From the NCBI RefSeq assembly GCF_013201035.1, contig NZ_CP053707.1, positions 1,116,001 through 1,180,000 of the forward strand: a stretch of DNA of 64,000 bases, in the 5' to 3' direction. Below, piece by piece: positions 7,104-14,530 of the stretch. The notes beneath the pieces were generated by a model that was not told the DNA's origin, did not search any database, and was given only the letters and a program-made list of their open reading frames with translations. Source of the DNA: Arthrobacter sp. NEB 688. GTDB taxonomy: Bacteria; Actinomycetota; Actinomycetes; Actinomycetales; Dermatophilaceae. Numbering within the stretch: the first letter of the stretch is position 1; every line of letters begins with the position of its first letter. The position numbers and the translations under genes are program-made.

Positions 7104-8347
7104 GCGCCTCCACCCCCGTCCCGCTGCGGCGCGACCCGGACTTCCGGCGCTTCTGGCTGGCCCGCCAGGTCTCCATCGCCGGCACCCTCGTGACGGCCGT
7201 CGCACTGCCCGTCCTCGTCTACCGGCTGAGCGGCAGCCCCTCGCTCACCGCGCTCGTCACCCTCGTCGAGGGCCTGCCCTACCTGCTCTTCGGGCTCGTG
7301 TCGGGGGCGATCTCCGACCGGCTCGACCGCCGCCGCGTCATGGTCGCCGCCGACCTCGCGAGCGCGGTGGCCATCGGGTCGGTGCCGCTCGCCCACGAGC
7401 TCGGGATGCTCACCGTGGGGCACGCCCTGCTCGCCGGCTTCCTCACGCAGGCCTGCTTCGTCTTCTTCGACGGCGCCGCGTTCGGCGCCCTGCCGGGCAT
7501 CGTCGGCCGCGAGCGCCTCGGCCCGGCCAACGCCGCGATCTGGGGGTTCGGCTCGCTCCTCGACCTCGGGATGCCGATGCTCGCCGGCGTCCTGCTCGCC
7601 GCCCTGCACCCGGCGCTGCTGCTCGGCGTCGACGCGCTGAGCTTCCTCGCCTCGGCGGCGGCCGTCGTCGGCATCACGGCCCGGCTCTCGGGCGCCCGCG
7701 ACCTGCCGCCGATCAGCCCGCGCGCCGTCGCCGACGAGGTGCGCGTCGGGCTGCGCTTCCTCCTGGACCACCCGGGGGTGCGCTCGCAGACCGTCATCGG
7801 CTTCCTCCAGTCGCTCTCCGGCGCCGGCTTCATGGCGCTCTCGGTGCCCTACGCCGACCGGCTGCTCGGGGTCGGCACGAGCGGCTGGCGCTTCGGGGCG
7901 GTGTTCGCGGCGTGGGGGATCGGCGGCATCGTCGCCGCGACCCTCACGCCGCGCCTGCACCGCCGCTTCTCGATGCCGCGGGCCACGCTGCTGGCCCTGC
8001 CGGTGTCGGCGGTCGCCGGGCTCGTCGTCGCGACGACGTCGTCCTTCGTCGTCGCGCTCGTCGCGATGGTCGGCTGGGGCATCGCGTACCAGGCCGTCGT
8101 CCTCACCTCCATCACGTACCGCCAGCAGGCGACGCCCGAGCACCTGCTCGGCCGCGTCAACACGACCGGCCGGATGCTCTCCTTCGGCGTCGGCTGGACC
8201 ACCGGTGCGCTCGGGGCCAGCGCGGTCGCCGGGGTCCTGGGGACCCGCGGCGCGATGGTCGCCACCGTGTCGGTCGGGGTGCTGGCCGCCGTCTACGGAT
8301 GGCTCTCGCCGCTGCGCACCCTGCGCGAGGCCCCGGTGCCGGCGTGA
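7100..8347 (+). CDS. MFS transporter (enterobactin-exporter/multidrug-like)
   Basis: Predicted 12-helix inner-membrane transporter of 415 aa. It starts with the RDPDFRRFWLARQVSIAGTLVTAVALPVLVYRLSGS stretch typical of the EntS/MFS_3 group. The loop between helices 2 and 3 is GAISDRLDRRRVM, the classical MFS motif A. Such proteins export siderophores or small toxic molecules, but the substrate is not readable here. Its GTG start overlaps the upstream stop codon and its stop overlaps the start of a second MFS gene, so the three genes form one coupled operon. Confidence 0.85.
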   Translation: MSASTPVPLRRDPDFRRFWLARQVSIAGTLVTAVALPVLVYRLSGSPSLTALVTLVEGLPYLLFGLVSGAISDRLDRRRVMVAADLASAVAIGSVPLAHELGMLTVGHALLAGFLTQACFVFFDGAAFGALPGIVGRERLGPANAAIWGFGSLLDLGMPMLAGVLLAALHPALLLGVDALSFLASAAAVVGITARLSGARDLPPISPRAVADEVRVGLRFLLDHPGVRSQTVIGFLQSLSGAGFMALSVPYADRLLGVGTSGWRFGAVFAAWGIGGIVAATLTPRLHRRFSMPRATLLALPVSAVAGLVVATTSSFVVALVAMVGWGIAYQAVVLTSITYRQQATPEHLLGRVNTTGRMLSFGVGWTTGALGASAVAGVLGTRGAMVATVSVGVLAAVYGWLSPLRTLREAPVPA

Positions 8348-9540
8348 GCGCCGGTGCGCCGCAGGCCGAGCGGGCCGAGCGGGTCGCCGGCCGGTCGCGG
8401 TGGGCGCTGCTGGCGGCCTTCTCCCTCCTCGTCGCGACGACCCAGGTGCTGTGGCTGACCTTCGCGCCGGTCACCGTCGAGTCCGCCCGGGCGCTCGGCG
8501 TCTCCGAGGGGCTCGTCGGCGACCTCGCGGTCGTCAACCCGCTGCTCTTCGTCGTGCTCGCCCTCCCCGCAGGCCGGTTCGTCGACCGCTCGTTCCACCC
8601 GACGCTGGTCGCCGGTGCGCTGTTCACCGCCGCCGGTGCGCTCGTGCGCCTCGTCGACCCCGGGGCCTACGGCTGGCAGCTCGCGGGCCAGCTGCTCGCG
8701 TCGGTGGCCCAGCCGCTCGTCCTCACGGCGACGACGACCCTCGCCGCCCGCGCCTTCCCGGCCCGGGAGCGCACGACCGCCATCGCCGTCGGGTCGGCCG
8801 CTCAGTTCGTCGGGGTGCTCGTCGGGGCGCTCGCCGGGGCACCGCTCGTCGCGGCCGGGGGGCTGCCGCTGCTCCTCGGCGTCCACGCCGGGCTCGCCGT
8901 GGTCGCGGCCGCCGCCGTCGTCGGGATGCTCCGCGTCGCCGTGCTCGCGCCGGTCGCCCAGCGCGACGCCCACGGCCTGCGCTGGCTGCGCGACGAGCCG
9001 CTGCTCTGGCGGCTGGCCGGGCTCCTCCTCGTCGGCGTCGGCGTCTTCAACGCACTCGCCACCTGGCTCGACCCGGTGATGGCCGGGCTCGGGCACCCCG
9101 GCACGGGCGGGCCGCTCATCGCGGTGACGACGCTCGCGGGGGTCGTCGGCGCCGCCCTGCTCCCCGGCCCGGTGGCCGCCCGGCGGCGCCGCAGGATGTT
9201 CCTCGTCGGCGCGACCGCCTGCACCGCAGCGGTGTTCGCGCTGCTCGTCGTGGCCAACACCCCGGTCGTCGCCGGCGTGCTGCTCGCGGTGCTCGGGTTC
9301 GTCCTGCTCGCGGGGCTGCCCGTGGCGCTCGAGTGGTCCGAGGCCCGCGTCGGGGTCGCCCGCTCCGGCACCGCGACGGCCGTCCTGCTGCTGGCCGGCA
9401 ACCTCGGTGGCGTCCTGCTCGTGCTCCTCGTCCAGCCCTTCGTCGGCACGCCCCGGGTCGCGCTCGTCGTCATCGCGCTGGCGGCGCTGCCCGGTGCGCT
9501 GCTGGCGCTCTCGCTGCCGCGCCGCGAGGAGGCCGCCTGA
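8344..9540 (+). CDS. MFS transporter, second of a coupled pair
   Basis: Membrane transporter of 398 aa with about 12 helices. The early region WALLAAFSLLVATTQVLWLTFAPVTVESARALGVSEGLVGDL resembles the FLVCR/DIRC2-like MFS group, some members of which move haem or other metabolites. Its GTG start overlaps the preceding stop (GTGA). Two different MFS proteins in one coupled operon with a DUF6498 membrane protein suggests a shared task, but nothing in the sequence names the cargo. The operon ends shortly before the convergent bpa gene. Confidence 0.8.
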   Translation: MSAGAPQAERAERVAGRSRWALLAAFSLLVATTQVLWLTFAPVTVESARALGVSEGLVGDLAVVNPLLFVVLALPAGRFVDRSFHPTLVAGALFTAAGALVRLVDPGAYGWQLAGQLLASVAQPLVLTATTTLAARAFPARERTTAIAVGSAAQFVGVLVGALAGAPLVAAGGLPLLLGVHAGLAVVAAAAVVGMLRVAVLAPVAQRDAHGLRWLRDEPLLWRLAGLLLVGVGVFNALATWLDPVMAGLGHPGTGGPLIAVTTLAGVVGAALLPGPVAARRRRRMFLVGATACTAAVFALLVVANTPVVAGVLLAVLGFVLLAGLPVALEWSEARVGVARSGTATAVLLLAGNLGGVLLVLLVQPFVGTPRVALVVIALAALPGALLALSLPRREEAA

Positions 9541-9567
9541 CGGGGCGTGCCCGACGGGGGTCGCAGG

Positions 9568-10209
9568 TCAGAGGTACTGGCCGGTGCCCTCCGCGTGGCC
9601 CTCGCCGCCCGGCTGCGGCATCCCCGGCATCCCGCCGGGACCCTGCGGGGCGTGACCGCGGCCGGCCTGCATCCCCGGCGGGAGCGCCCGCATCTGCTGC
9701 AGCTGCGCCTGCGCGGCCATCTGCTGGGCGACGAGCGCGGTCTGGATGCCGTGGAAGAGGCCCTCGAGCCAGCCGACCAGCTGGGCCTGGGCGATGCGCA
9801 GCTCGGCGTCGGTGGGCTGCTCGTCCTTGAACGGCAGGGCGATCCGCTCCAGCTCCGCGACGAGCTCGGGGGCGAGGCCGTCCTTGAGCTCGGCGATCGA
9901 GCGGTCGTGGATCTCGGCCAGGCGGGCGCGCCCGCGGTCGTCGAGCGGGCTGCTGCGCACCTCCTCGAGGAGCTGCTTGACCATCGAGCCGATGCGCATG
10001 ACCTTCGCGGGCTGCTCGACGAGGTCGGCGGGGTTGCGCGGGCCCTCGTCGGTGGTGCGCTCGCCGGCATCCTGCGGCTCGCGGTCGGCGACGCCCATCC
10101 CGTCGGGCGTCACGACGACGATGCGGTCGGGGTCGCCGACGACGGTGGCCGGCACCTGGCGGCGCTCGTCGGCGGGCTGGTCGCGGTCGCTGCGGGGCTG
10201 GTCGCTCAT
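9568..10209 (-). CDS. bpa: Bacterial proteasome activator Bpa (PafE)
   Basis: ATP-independent activator of the 20S proteasome, 213 aa. The core KVMRIGSMVKQLLEEVRSSPLDDRGRARLAEIHDRSIAELKDGL (about residues 70-115) and the following helices match the DUF2587/Bpa four-helix bundle. The C-terminus ends in GQYL, the HbYX-like tail that docks into proteasome alpha-ring pockets. A disordered Gly/Pro/Gln-rich linker precedes the tail. In mycobacteria Bpa forms a ring and feeds unfolded proteins such as HspR to the proteasome, so the organism presumably has a proteasome. CAGGAT (10221-10216) ends 6 nt before the ATG, suggesting a leaderless transcript. Confidence 0.93.
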   Translation of the reverse strand: MSDQPRSDRDQPADERRQVPATVVGDPDRIVVVTPDGMGVADREPQDAGERTTDEGPRNPADLVEQPAKVMRIGSMVKQLLEEVRSSPLDDRGRARLAEIHDRSIAELKDGLAPELVAELERIALPFKDEQPTDAELRIAQAQLVGWLEGLFHGIQTALVAQQMAAQAQLQQMRALPPGMQAGRGHAPQGPGGMPGMPQPGGEGHAEGTGQYL

Positions 10210-10272
10210 GATCCCATCCTGCCCCGCCGGGTGCGGTCCCCGCGCCGGCGAGGGGCGCGAGCCGACGTGCCG

Positions 10273-10337
10273 TTGACATCGACTCTCGATATGCATATCG
10301 TCTGTCGATAACAGATCGACAGTCGATGTGAAGGAGG
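10273..10337 (+). promoter_or_regulatory. Consensus promoter with overlapping operator for the DUF2975/XRE pair
   Basis: TTGACA (10273-10278) and TATCGT (10296-10301) are 17 nt apart. A perfect 14-nt palindrome CGATATGCATATCG (10287-10300) covers the spacer and -10. A second inverted repeat CTGTCGA / TCGACAG (10302-10308, 10316-10322) covers the start site, and TATCGA/TCGATA half-sites recur across the region. AAGGAGG (10331-10337) is the ribosome site, 5 nt before the ATG. The layout predicts tight repression, most simply by the XRE protein of the same operon. Confidence 0.75.
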
Positions 10338-10342
10338 CCGTC

Positions 10343-10957
10343 ATGGCCGGTCGCGCGAGTCTCTCCTCCAGCCTGTGGCGCTTCGACCGCTCGGACCGCT
10401 GGGGCCTGACCGCTCTGCTCGTCCTCGTGGCGGCCGCCGCCGCGCTCGCCGGCGTCGTCGGGCCGGTCCTCGACTGGGTCGGCGGCGAGCCGCTGGCCGT
10501 CGGCACCGTCGGCCCGGTCGTCGTCCCGACCCTCGACGCGGTCGGGACCCGGTACGGCGACGGCGAGTACGACGTCCTGCTGACCGGCGCCGGGGCCGGT
10601 GAGCGCCTGCTCGACCTGCTGCCCGGGGTCGCGCTCACCGTGCTCGTCGCGGTCGGCTGCCTCCTCGTCCAGCGGCTGATGCGCGGGGTGGCCGGCGGTG
10701 ACGCCTTCGACCCGAGGAACGTCTCCCGGCTGCGGGGCCTCGCGCTGCTGCTCGCGCTCGGGGTGCCGGTCGTGTGGTTCGCCCGCGTCACGACCGACCT
10801 CGCGCTGCTGTCCGGGGCCGACCTCGGCGCCGGCGGCCCGGGGGCGCTCGTCGAGGTCCCGTGGCTGCCGATGCTCGGCGGCATGGTGCTCGCCCTCGTC
10901 GCGGAGGCCTTCCGGGTCGGCACGCAGCTGCGCGACGACGTCGAGGGCCTGGTCTGA
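10343..10957 (+). CDS. DUF2975 membrane protein
   Basis: Membrane protein of 204 aa with four likely helices (about residues 23-45, 90-110, 135-155, 175-195), in the pattern of DUF2975. The ATG at 10343 follows a strong AAGGAGG site. The next gene, an XRE regulator, overlaps its stop codon (TGATG). DUF2975 proteins are commonly paired with a short YozG-type helix-turn-helix protein. The pair's role is not well known, and membrane-linked control of the repressor is one idea. Its promoter is one of the few AT-rich, consensus-like promoters in the window. Confidence 0.85.
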   Translation: MAGRASLSSSLWRFDRSDRWGLTALLVLVAAAAALAGVVGPVLDWVGGEPLAVGTVGPVVVPTLDAVGTRYGDGEYDVLLTGAGAGERLLDLLPGVALTVLVAVGCLLVQRLMRGVAGGDAFDPRNVSRLRGLALLLALGVPVVWFARVTTDLALLSGADLGAGGPGALVEVPWLPMLGGMVLALVAEAFRVGTQLRDDVEGLV

Positions 10958-11181
10958 TGCCCGTCGAGGAGCCGCACCGCGTCGTCTGTCACCTCGACCG
11001 GCTGCTCGAGGAGCGGGGGATGACCCTCGCCGCCCTCGCCGAGGCGGTCGGGGTGACGGTCGTCAACCTCTCGGTGCTCAAGAACGACCGCGCCAAGGCC
11101 ATCCGCTTCAGCACGCTGACGGCCGTGTGCGACGTCCTCGGGTGCCAGCCCGGCGACGTGCTGTCGGTCGAGCCGGCCTGA
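10957..11181 (+). CDS. XRE-family small transcriptional regulator (YozG-like)
   Basis: A protein of 74 aa, nearly all one Cro/CI-type helix-turn-helix domain: RLLEERGMTLAALAEAVGVTVVNLSVLKNDRAKAIRFSTLTAVCDVLGCQPGDVL. This is the short form usually encoded next to DUF2975 membrane proteins. The start overlaps the stop of the DUF2975 gene. The palindromes in the operon promoter are good candidates for its binding site, so autorepression is likely. Confidence 0.9.
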   Translation: MPVEEPHRVVCHLDRLLEERGMTLAALAEAVGVTVVNLSVLKNDRAKAIRFSTLTAVCDVLGCQPGDVLSVEPA

Positions 11182-11205
11182 CGCCGACGCCGTCAGTCGA
11201 CGCCG

Positions 11206-11916
11206 TCAGTCGACCGGGGCGGCGGTGACGACGACGTTGTCGCGGTGGGCCCGCAGCTCGGGCAGGTACTCGCCGCCGCACGTGATGAGCACCAGCCGGG
11301 GCTCGCCGTCCCGGGCGAAGATCTCGTCGACGGGAAGGGCCTTCTTGCGCACCGACTCCCTGCCGGTCACCTCGTAGGTGTGCTCCTCGCCGTCGGCGTC
11401 GGTCACCTCGATGCGCATCCCCTCGCGCGCACCGGACAGGGGGGCGAGGGCGCCGGGTCCGTCCTCGCGGGTGGCGACGTGCCCCGCGATGACCGTGTGG
11501 CCCCGAGGGGTCGAGGGCGCGGAGCCGTAGCGGTACCAGCCGACGCTCGTGGGCGCGGCGGGGATGACCATCGCGCCGTCGTCCTGGACGCCGACCGGGC
11601 GCACGTCGGCGGCGACCCCGAGGTCGGGGATGCGCAGCCGCACGGGCGGGGCGGCGTCGTCGTTTGCCTCGATGGCCCCCGGGTCGGCGGCGCGGGCGGT
11701 CGCGCGGACCGAGGGCGTGGGTGCCGGGCCGTCGGTGGCGGTAGCGGGCGAGGGCGACGCGCTCGCGGTCGGGGTCAGGGCGGCCAGGCCGTCGCCCTCG
11801 ACATCGCCCGGCGCGGTGACCGTGCGGACGACGAGGGCCGCGACGCAGGCGAGCGCGACGAGGGCGGCGAGCACGGCGCCGAGGCGCCAGCCGCGGCCGG
11901 GGGTCGAGCCGGTCAT
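11206..11916 (-). CDS. Class F-type sortase
   Basis: Membrane-anchored cysteine transpeptidase of 236 aa. One N-terminal helix (about residues 11-31) is followed by a Thr/Ser/Pro-rich linker and the sortase barrel. The catalytic triad is visible: His146 in AGHVA, Cys213 in TCGGEY, and Arg225 near the C-terminus in AHRDN. Class F sortases are the usual housekeeping-like sortases next to DUF4397 proteins in actinobacteria. Here the DUF4397 gene lies just upstream on the same strand, separated by a 12-bp hairpin (11952-11981), so it is the obvious substrate candidate. Confidence 0.88.
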   Translation of the reverse strand: MTGSTPGRGWRLGAVLAALVALACVAALVVRTVTAPGDVEGDGLAALTPTASASPSPATATDGPAPTPSVRATARAADPGAIEANDDAAPPVRLRIPDLGVAADVRPVGVQDDGAMVIPAAPTSVGWYRYGSAPSTPRGHTVIAGHVATREDGPGALAPLSGAREGMRIEVTDADGEEHTYEVTGRESVRKKALPVDEIFARDGEPRLVLITCGGEYLPELRAHRDNVVVTAAPVD

Positions 11917-11951
11917 CGGCCTCTCCTGGGGGCGGGGGTGGTCACGGACGG

Positions 11952-11981
11952 GCGGGCGGTGCCTGGTGCGGCACCGCCCGC
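11952..11981. terminator. Hairpin between the DUF4397 and sortase genes
   Basis: Perfect 12-nt arms GCGGGCGGTGCC / GGCACCGCCCGC with a 6-nt loop, placed after the DUF4397 stop and before the sortase start on the minus strand. It has no U-tract. It probably attenuates transcription or stabilises the upstream mRNA, giving more surface protein than sortase. Confidence 0.6.
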
Positions 11982-12012
11982 CGTGGGGTCGACCGTGGGG
12001 TCGGCCGTGCGG

Positions 12013-12840
12013 TCAGACGCGGCTGCGACGGGCGCGCAGGCCCATCCCGAGCGCGGCGAGCGTCGCGAGGCCCGCGGCGCCGAGGAGCAGCGCCGGGGTG
12101 GTGTCGGCCGGCAGGTCGGCCGTGCCGGACGGGACGCCGGACGGCGAGGAGTGCAGGCCGCCGATGGTCTGGACGGCCAGGGCGAGGGTGTCGTCCTCGG
12201 CGGAGCCGTACGCGTAGACGATCGTCGAGGTGCCCTCGGCGACGTCGACGTCGGCCGGGCCGATGACCGGGTCGGTCGTGCCCGCGAGGGCGACGGCCGC
12301 GGAGACGGTGCCGGCCGGGAGGTCGGCGCTGTCCTCGTTCGGGTTGGTCAGGCCGCTGAAGACGGCCTCACCACCGGCGAGGACGTCGACGGCCGGGGCG
12401 GCGGCGGTGTGGCGCACCACGAGCCGGCCCTGGCCCGCGGCGACGGGGTCGACGTCGTTGACGAACGGCGTGAGGGTCGGGTTGCCGTCGGCGTCGAGGT
12501 GGGCGACGACGCTGATGTTCGCGCCGGCCGGGACCTCGACGTCGGTCGCCTCGATGGCCGGGTCGCCGCTCGGGTCGTCCCCGGCGGGGAAGACGGCGAG
12601 GTTGTAGGTGCCGGCGGGGAGCTTGACCGGGTCGGTGACGGTGCCGGGCTCGAAGTCCTCGAGCAGGGCCTCGTCGGCGCCGTACGTCGTGTCGGCGCTG
12701 CCGTACACGTCGACCGTGAGGCCGGGGACCCCGTGCACGACGACGACGCTGGCGTCGTCCGCGGCGTACGCCGGGGTCGTGAGGGCGAGGGGGAGTGCGG
12801 CGACCGCGACGACGGCGGTGGCGGCGAGGGCTCGTCGCAT
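12013..12840 (-). CDS. DUF4397 cell-surface protein
   Basis: Exported protein of 275 aa. Residues 1-26 are a signal peptide ending at TPAYA-ADD. Two DUF4397 domains follow: VVVVHGVPGLTVDVYG begins the first and RLVVRHTAAAPAVDVLAGG the second. The C-terminus has LPADTTPALLLGAAGLATLAAL then RARRSRV, which is a hydrophobic anchor with a basic tail. The LPADT stretch before the anchor resembles a sortase signal but is not canonical LPXTG. The sortase gene follows downstream. DUF4397 domains are beta-rich surface modules of unknown ligand. Confidence 0.88.
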   Translation of the reverse strand: MRRALAATAVVAVAALPLALTTPAYAADDASVVVVHGVPGLTVDVYGSADTTYGADEALLEDFEPGTVTDPVKLPAGTYNLAVFPAGDDPSGDPAIEATDVEVPAGANISVVAHLDADGNPTLTPFVNDVDPVAAGQGRLVVRHTAAAPAVDVLAGGEAVFSGLTNPNEDSADLPAGTVSAAVALAGTTDPVIGPADVDVAEGTSTIVYAYGSAEDDTLALAVQTIGGLHSSPSGVPSGTADLPADTTPALLLGAAGLATLAALGMGLRARRSRV

Positions 12841-12954
12841 GACGTTCCTTCCGGAGGGGGTTGGTGACACCCCCTCTTCCGCGCTCACCCCGCCGGCGGA
12901 TGCACCTCGTCGAGACTTCGTCGAACCCGTCCCCCGGGGGCGCGCAACCACTCG

Positions 12955-13037
12955 CGTATCGGGTGACCCGATACGGGCGCGCCTCACCCCGGAACCGTTC
13001 CGGGGTGAGGCGCAGCGGTATCGGGTGACCCGATACG
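12955..13037. repeat. Composite palindrome-hairpin-palindrome element, copy 1
   Basis: Two copies of TATCGGGTGACCCGATA (within 12955-12975 and 13018-13036) flank a hairpin with perfect 16-nt arms (12979-12994 and 12998-13013) and apex CCCCGGAACCGTTCCGGGG. It lies between the 3' end of the MFS gene (minus strand) and the DUF4397 promoter, where a terminator is expected. Related elements are at 2988-3046 and 32127-32208. Confidence 0.85.
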
Positions 13038-13072
13038 CGTGGGATTCGTGGTGCTCGGGGGACTCAGGGGCT

Positions 13073-13087
13073 GGGGGGGGGGGGGGG
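13073..13087. repeat. 15-nt poly-G tract
   Basis: An uninterrupted run of 15 G lies 15 nt beyond the end of the MFS gene on the plus strand, between that gene's stop codon and the composite repeat. It could be length-variable or an assembly artefact. Confidence 0.7.
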
Positions 13088-13102
13088 CTCGGGGCTCCGG
13101 GG

Positions 13103-14350
13103 TCAGGCGGTCGCGGGGGACGGGGCCGCGGCCGGCGCGGGCGCGGTGGGGGTCGCCCGGGTGAGCAGCGGACGACCGAAGAGGGCGAGCAGCATGGCGA
13201 GCACACCCGCCGAGACGGTGACGGTGAAGGCGCCGGTGTGCCCGTGGACGTCGGCGACCCGGCCCGCGACCGCCGACCCGATCGCGTAGCCGAGCCCGGT
13301 CGTCGACGCGAGCAGCGTCATCGCCGTCCCGATGCGCGCCGGCGGCACCGCCCGCTCGCCGAGCATGAAGACGCTGATCATGTACGGCGCGATGACGAAG
13401 CCGAGGACGAGGACGACGAGGAACAGGCGCGGCACCGAGTCGGTGAGCAGCAGCGGGGCGCTGAGCACGGCGAGGCCGGTCGCGGCGACGAGCACCCGCG
13501 ACGGGACGGTGAAGCGCGCCGGGAGGCCCGCGACCGCGAGGCCCGCGATGACCGACCCGATGCCGAGCGTCGCGTGGACGAGCCCGGCGAGCCCCGGCTG
13601 GCCGGCGAGCGTCGTCAGCACGGTCGTGCCCGTCTGCACCGACCCGAAGACGACGCCGATGAGGAGCTGCGCGAGCAGGAGCACGACGAACGTCGCGGTG
13701 ACGAGCCGGCCGGCGCCCTCGGCCGACGGCCGGTGCGCGAGGGTGAGGGCGGCGGTGTGGTGTACCGCGAACGCCGTGCCGAAGCCGAGCAGCAGGACCG
13801 CCGCGACGACGAGCGCCACCGACGGGCTGGCGAGCACCGCGAGGACGCCGATGAGGGCCGGGCCCATGACGAAGGACGCCTCGTCGGCGGCGCCCTCGTA
13901 CGAGAAGGCGGTCTCCATCAGGCGCGGCTGCTGCGAGCCCTGGTGGCGGGTCAGCGGGCGCCAGCGCACGCGGGCCAGCGGGCCGACCTGCGGCATGAGC
14001 AGCCCGGCGAGCGCGGCCGAGGCGATGACGAGCCCGGAGGCCGCCCCGCCGTGGGCGAGCCCGACGAGCAGGAGCAGCCCGGCGCCGCCGGCGAGGGACT
14101 GCACGAGGACGACCGGCCGCTGGCCGATCCGGTCGGCGAGCGAGCCGGCGAACGGCGCACCGACGGCGTTGGCGACGGCGAGCCCGCCGGCCGCGGCGCC
14201 GCCGAGCCCGTAGGAGCCGGTCGTGCCGGAGACGAGGAGGAGGGTGCCCATCTGGCTCATCGCGAGGGGCAGCCGCCCGACGAACGCGACGAGGACGTAG
14301 AGGGGGCCGGCGAGCGAGAACAGGCGCCGGTAGCTGGCGATCGGTGACAC
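13103..14350 (-). CDS. MFS transporter
   Basis: Predicted 12-helix transporter of 415 aa. The N-terminal half contains GSLADRIGQRPVVLVQ, matching MFS motif A between helices 2 and 3, and the second half ends in a Pro/Ala-rich tail. The set resembles YcaD/drug-efflux-like MFS proteins, but the substrate is unknown. The GTG at 14350 (MSPIASYRRLFSLAGPLYV) is chosen because it starts just before the first helix; the upstream extension is arginine-rich and unlike MFS leaders. It lies downstream of the FtsX gene, separated from it by a hairpin (14469-14509), so it is probably a separate unit. Confidence 0.82.
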   Translation of the reverse strand: MSPIASYRRLFSLAGPLYVLVAFVGRLPLAMSQMGTLLLVSGTTGSYGLGGAAAGGLAVANAVGAPFAGSLADRIGQRPVVLVQSLAGGAGLLLLVGLAHGGAASGLVIASAALAGLLMPQVGPLARVRWRPLTRHQGSQQPRLMETAFSYEGAADEASFVMGPALIGVLAVLASPSVALVVAAVLLLGFGTAFAVHHTAALTLAHRPSAEGAGRLVTATFVVLLLAQLLIGVVFGSVQTGTTVLTTLAGQPGLAGLVHATLGIGSVIAGLAVAGLPARFTVPSRVLVAATGLAVLSAPLLLTDSVPRLFLVVLVLGFVIAPYMISVFMLGERAVPPARIGTAMTLLASTTGLGYAIGSAVAGRVADVHGHTGAFTVTVSAGVLAMLLALFGRPLLTRATPTAPAPAAAPSPATA

Positions 14351-14468
14351 GGGGTCTCTGCCTTCGAGGGGTCCTGCGCCCGGGTAGGGCGGAGCGAGTG
14401 TGCGCCGAACCCGCCTCCAACGGCGCACGAGGACCCTGTGCAACGCACGATTCTACCGCCTCGACGAC

Positions 14469-14509
14469 GATGCCCCCGCCCGTCGTCGTGGGGCGCGGGC
14501 GGGGGCATC
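14469..14509. terminator. Terminator hairpin after the FtsX gene
   Basis: Perfect 13-nt arms GATGCCCCCGCCC / GGGCGGGGGCATC with a 15-nt loop, located 22 nt past the FtsX stop codon on the minus strand. Confidence 0.7.
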
Positions 14510-14530
14510 CCCCTGCCAGGGGTCCGGGGG

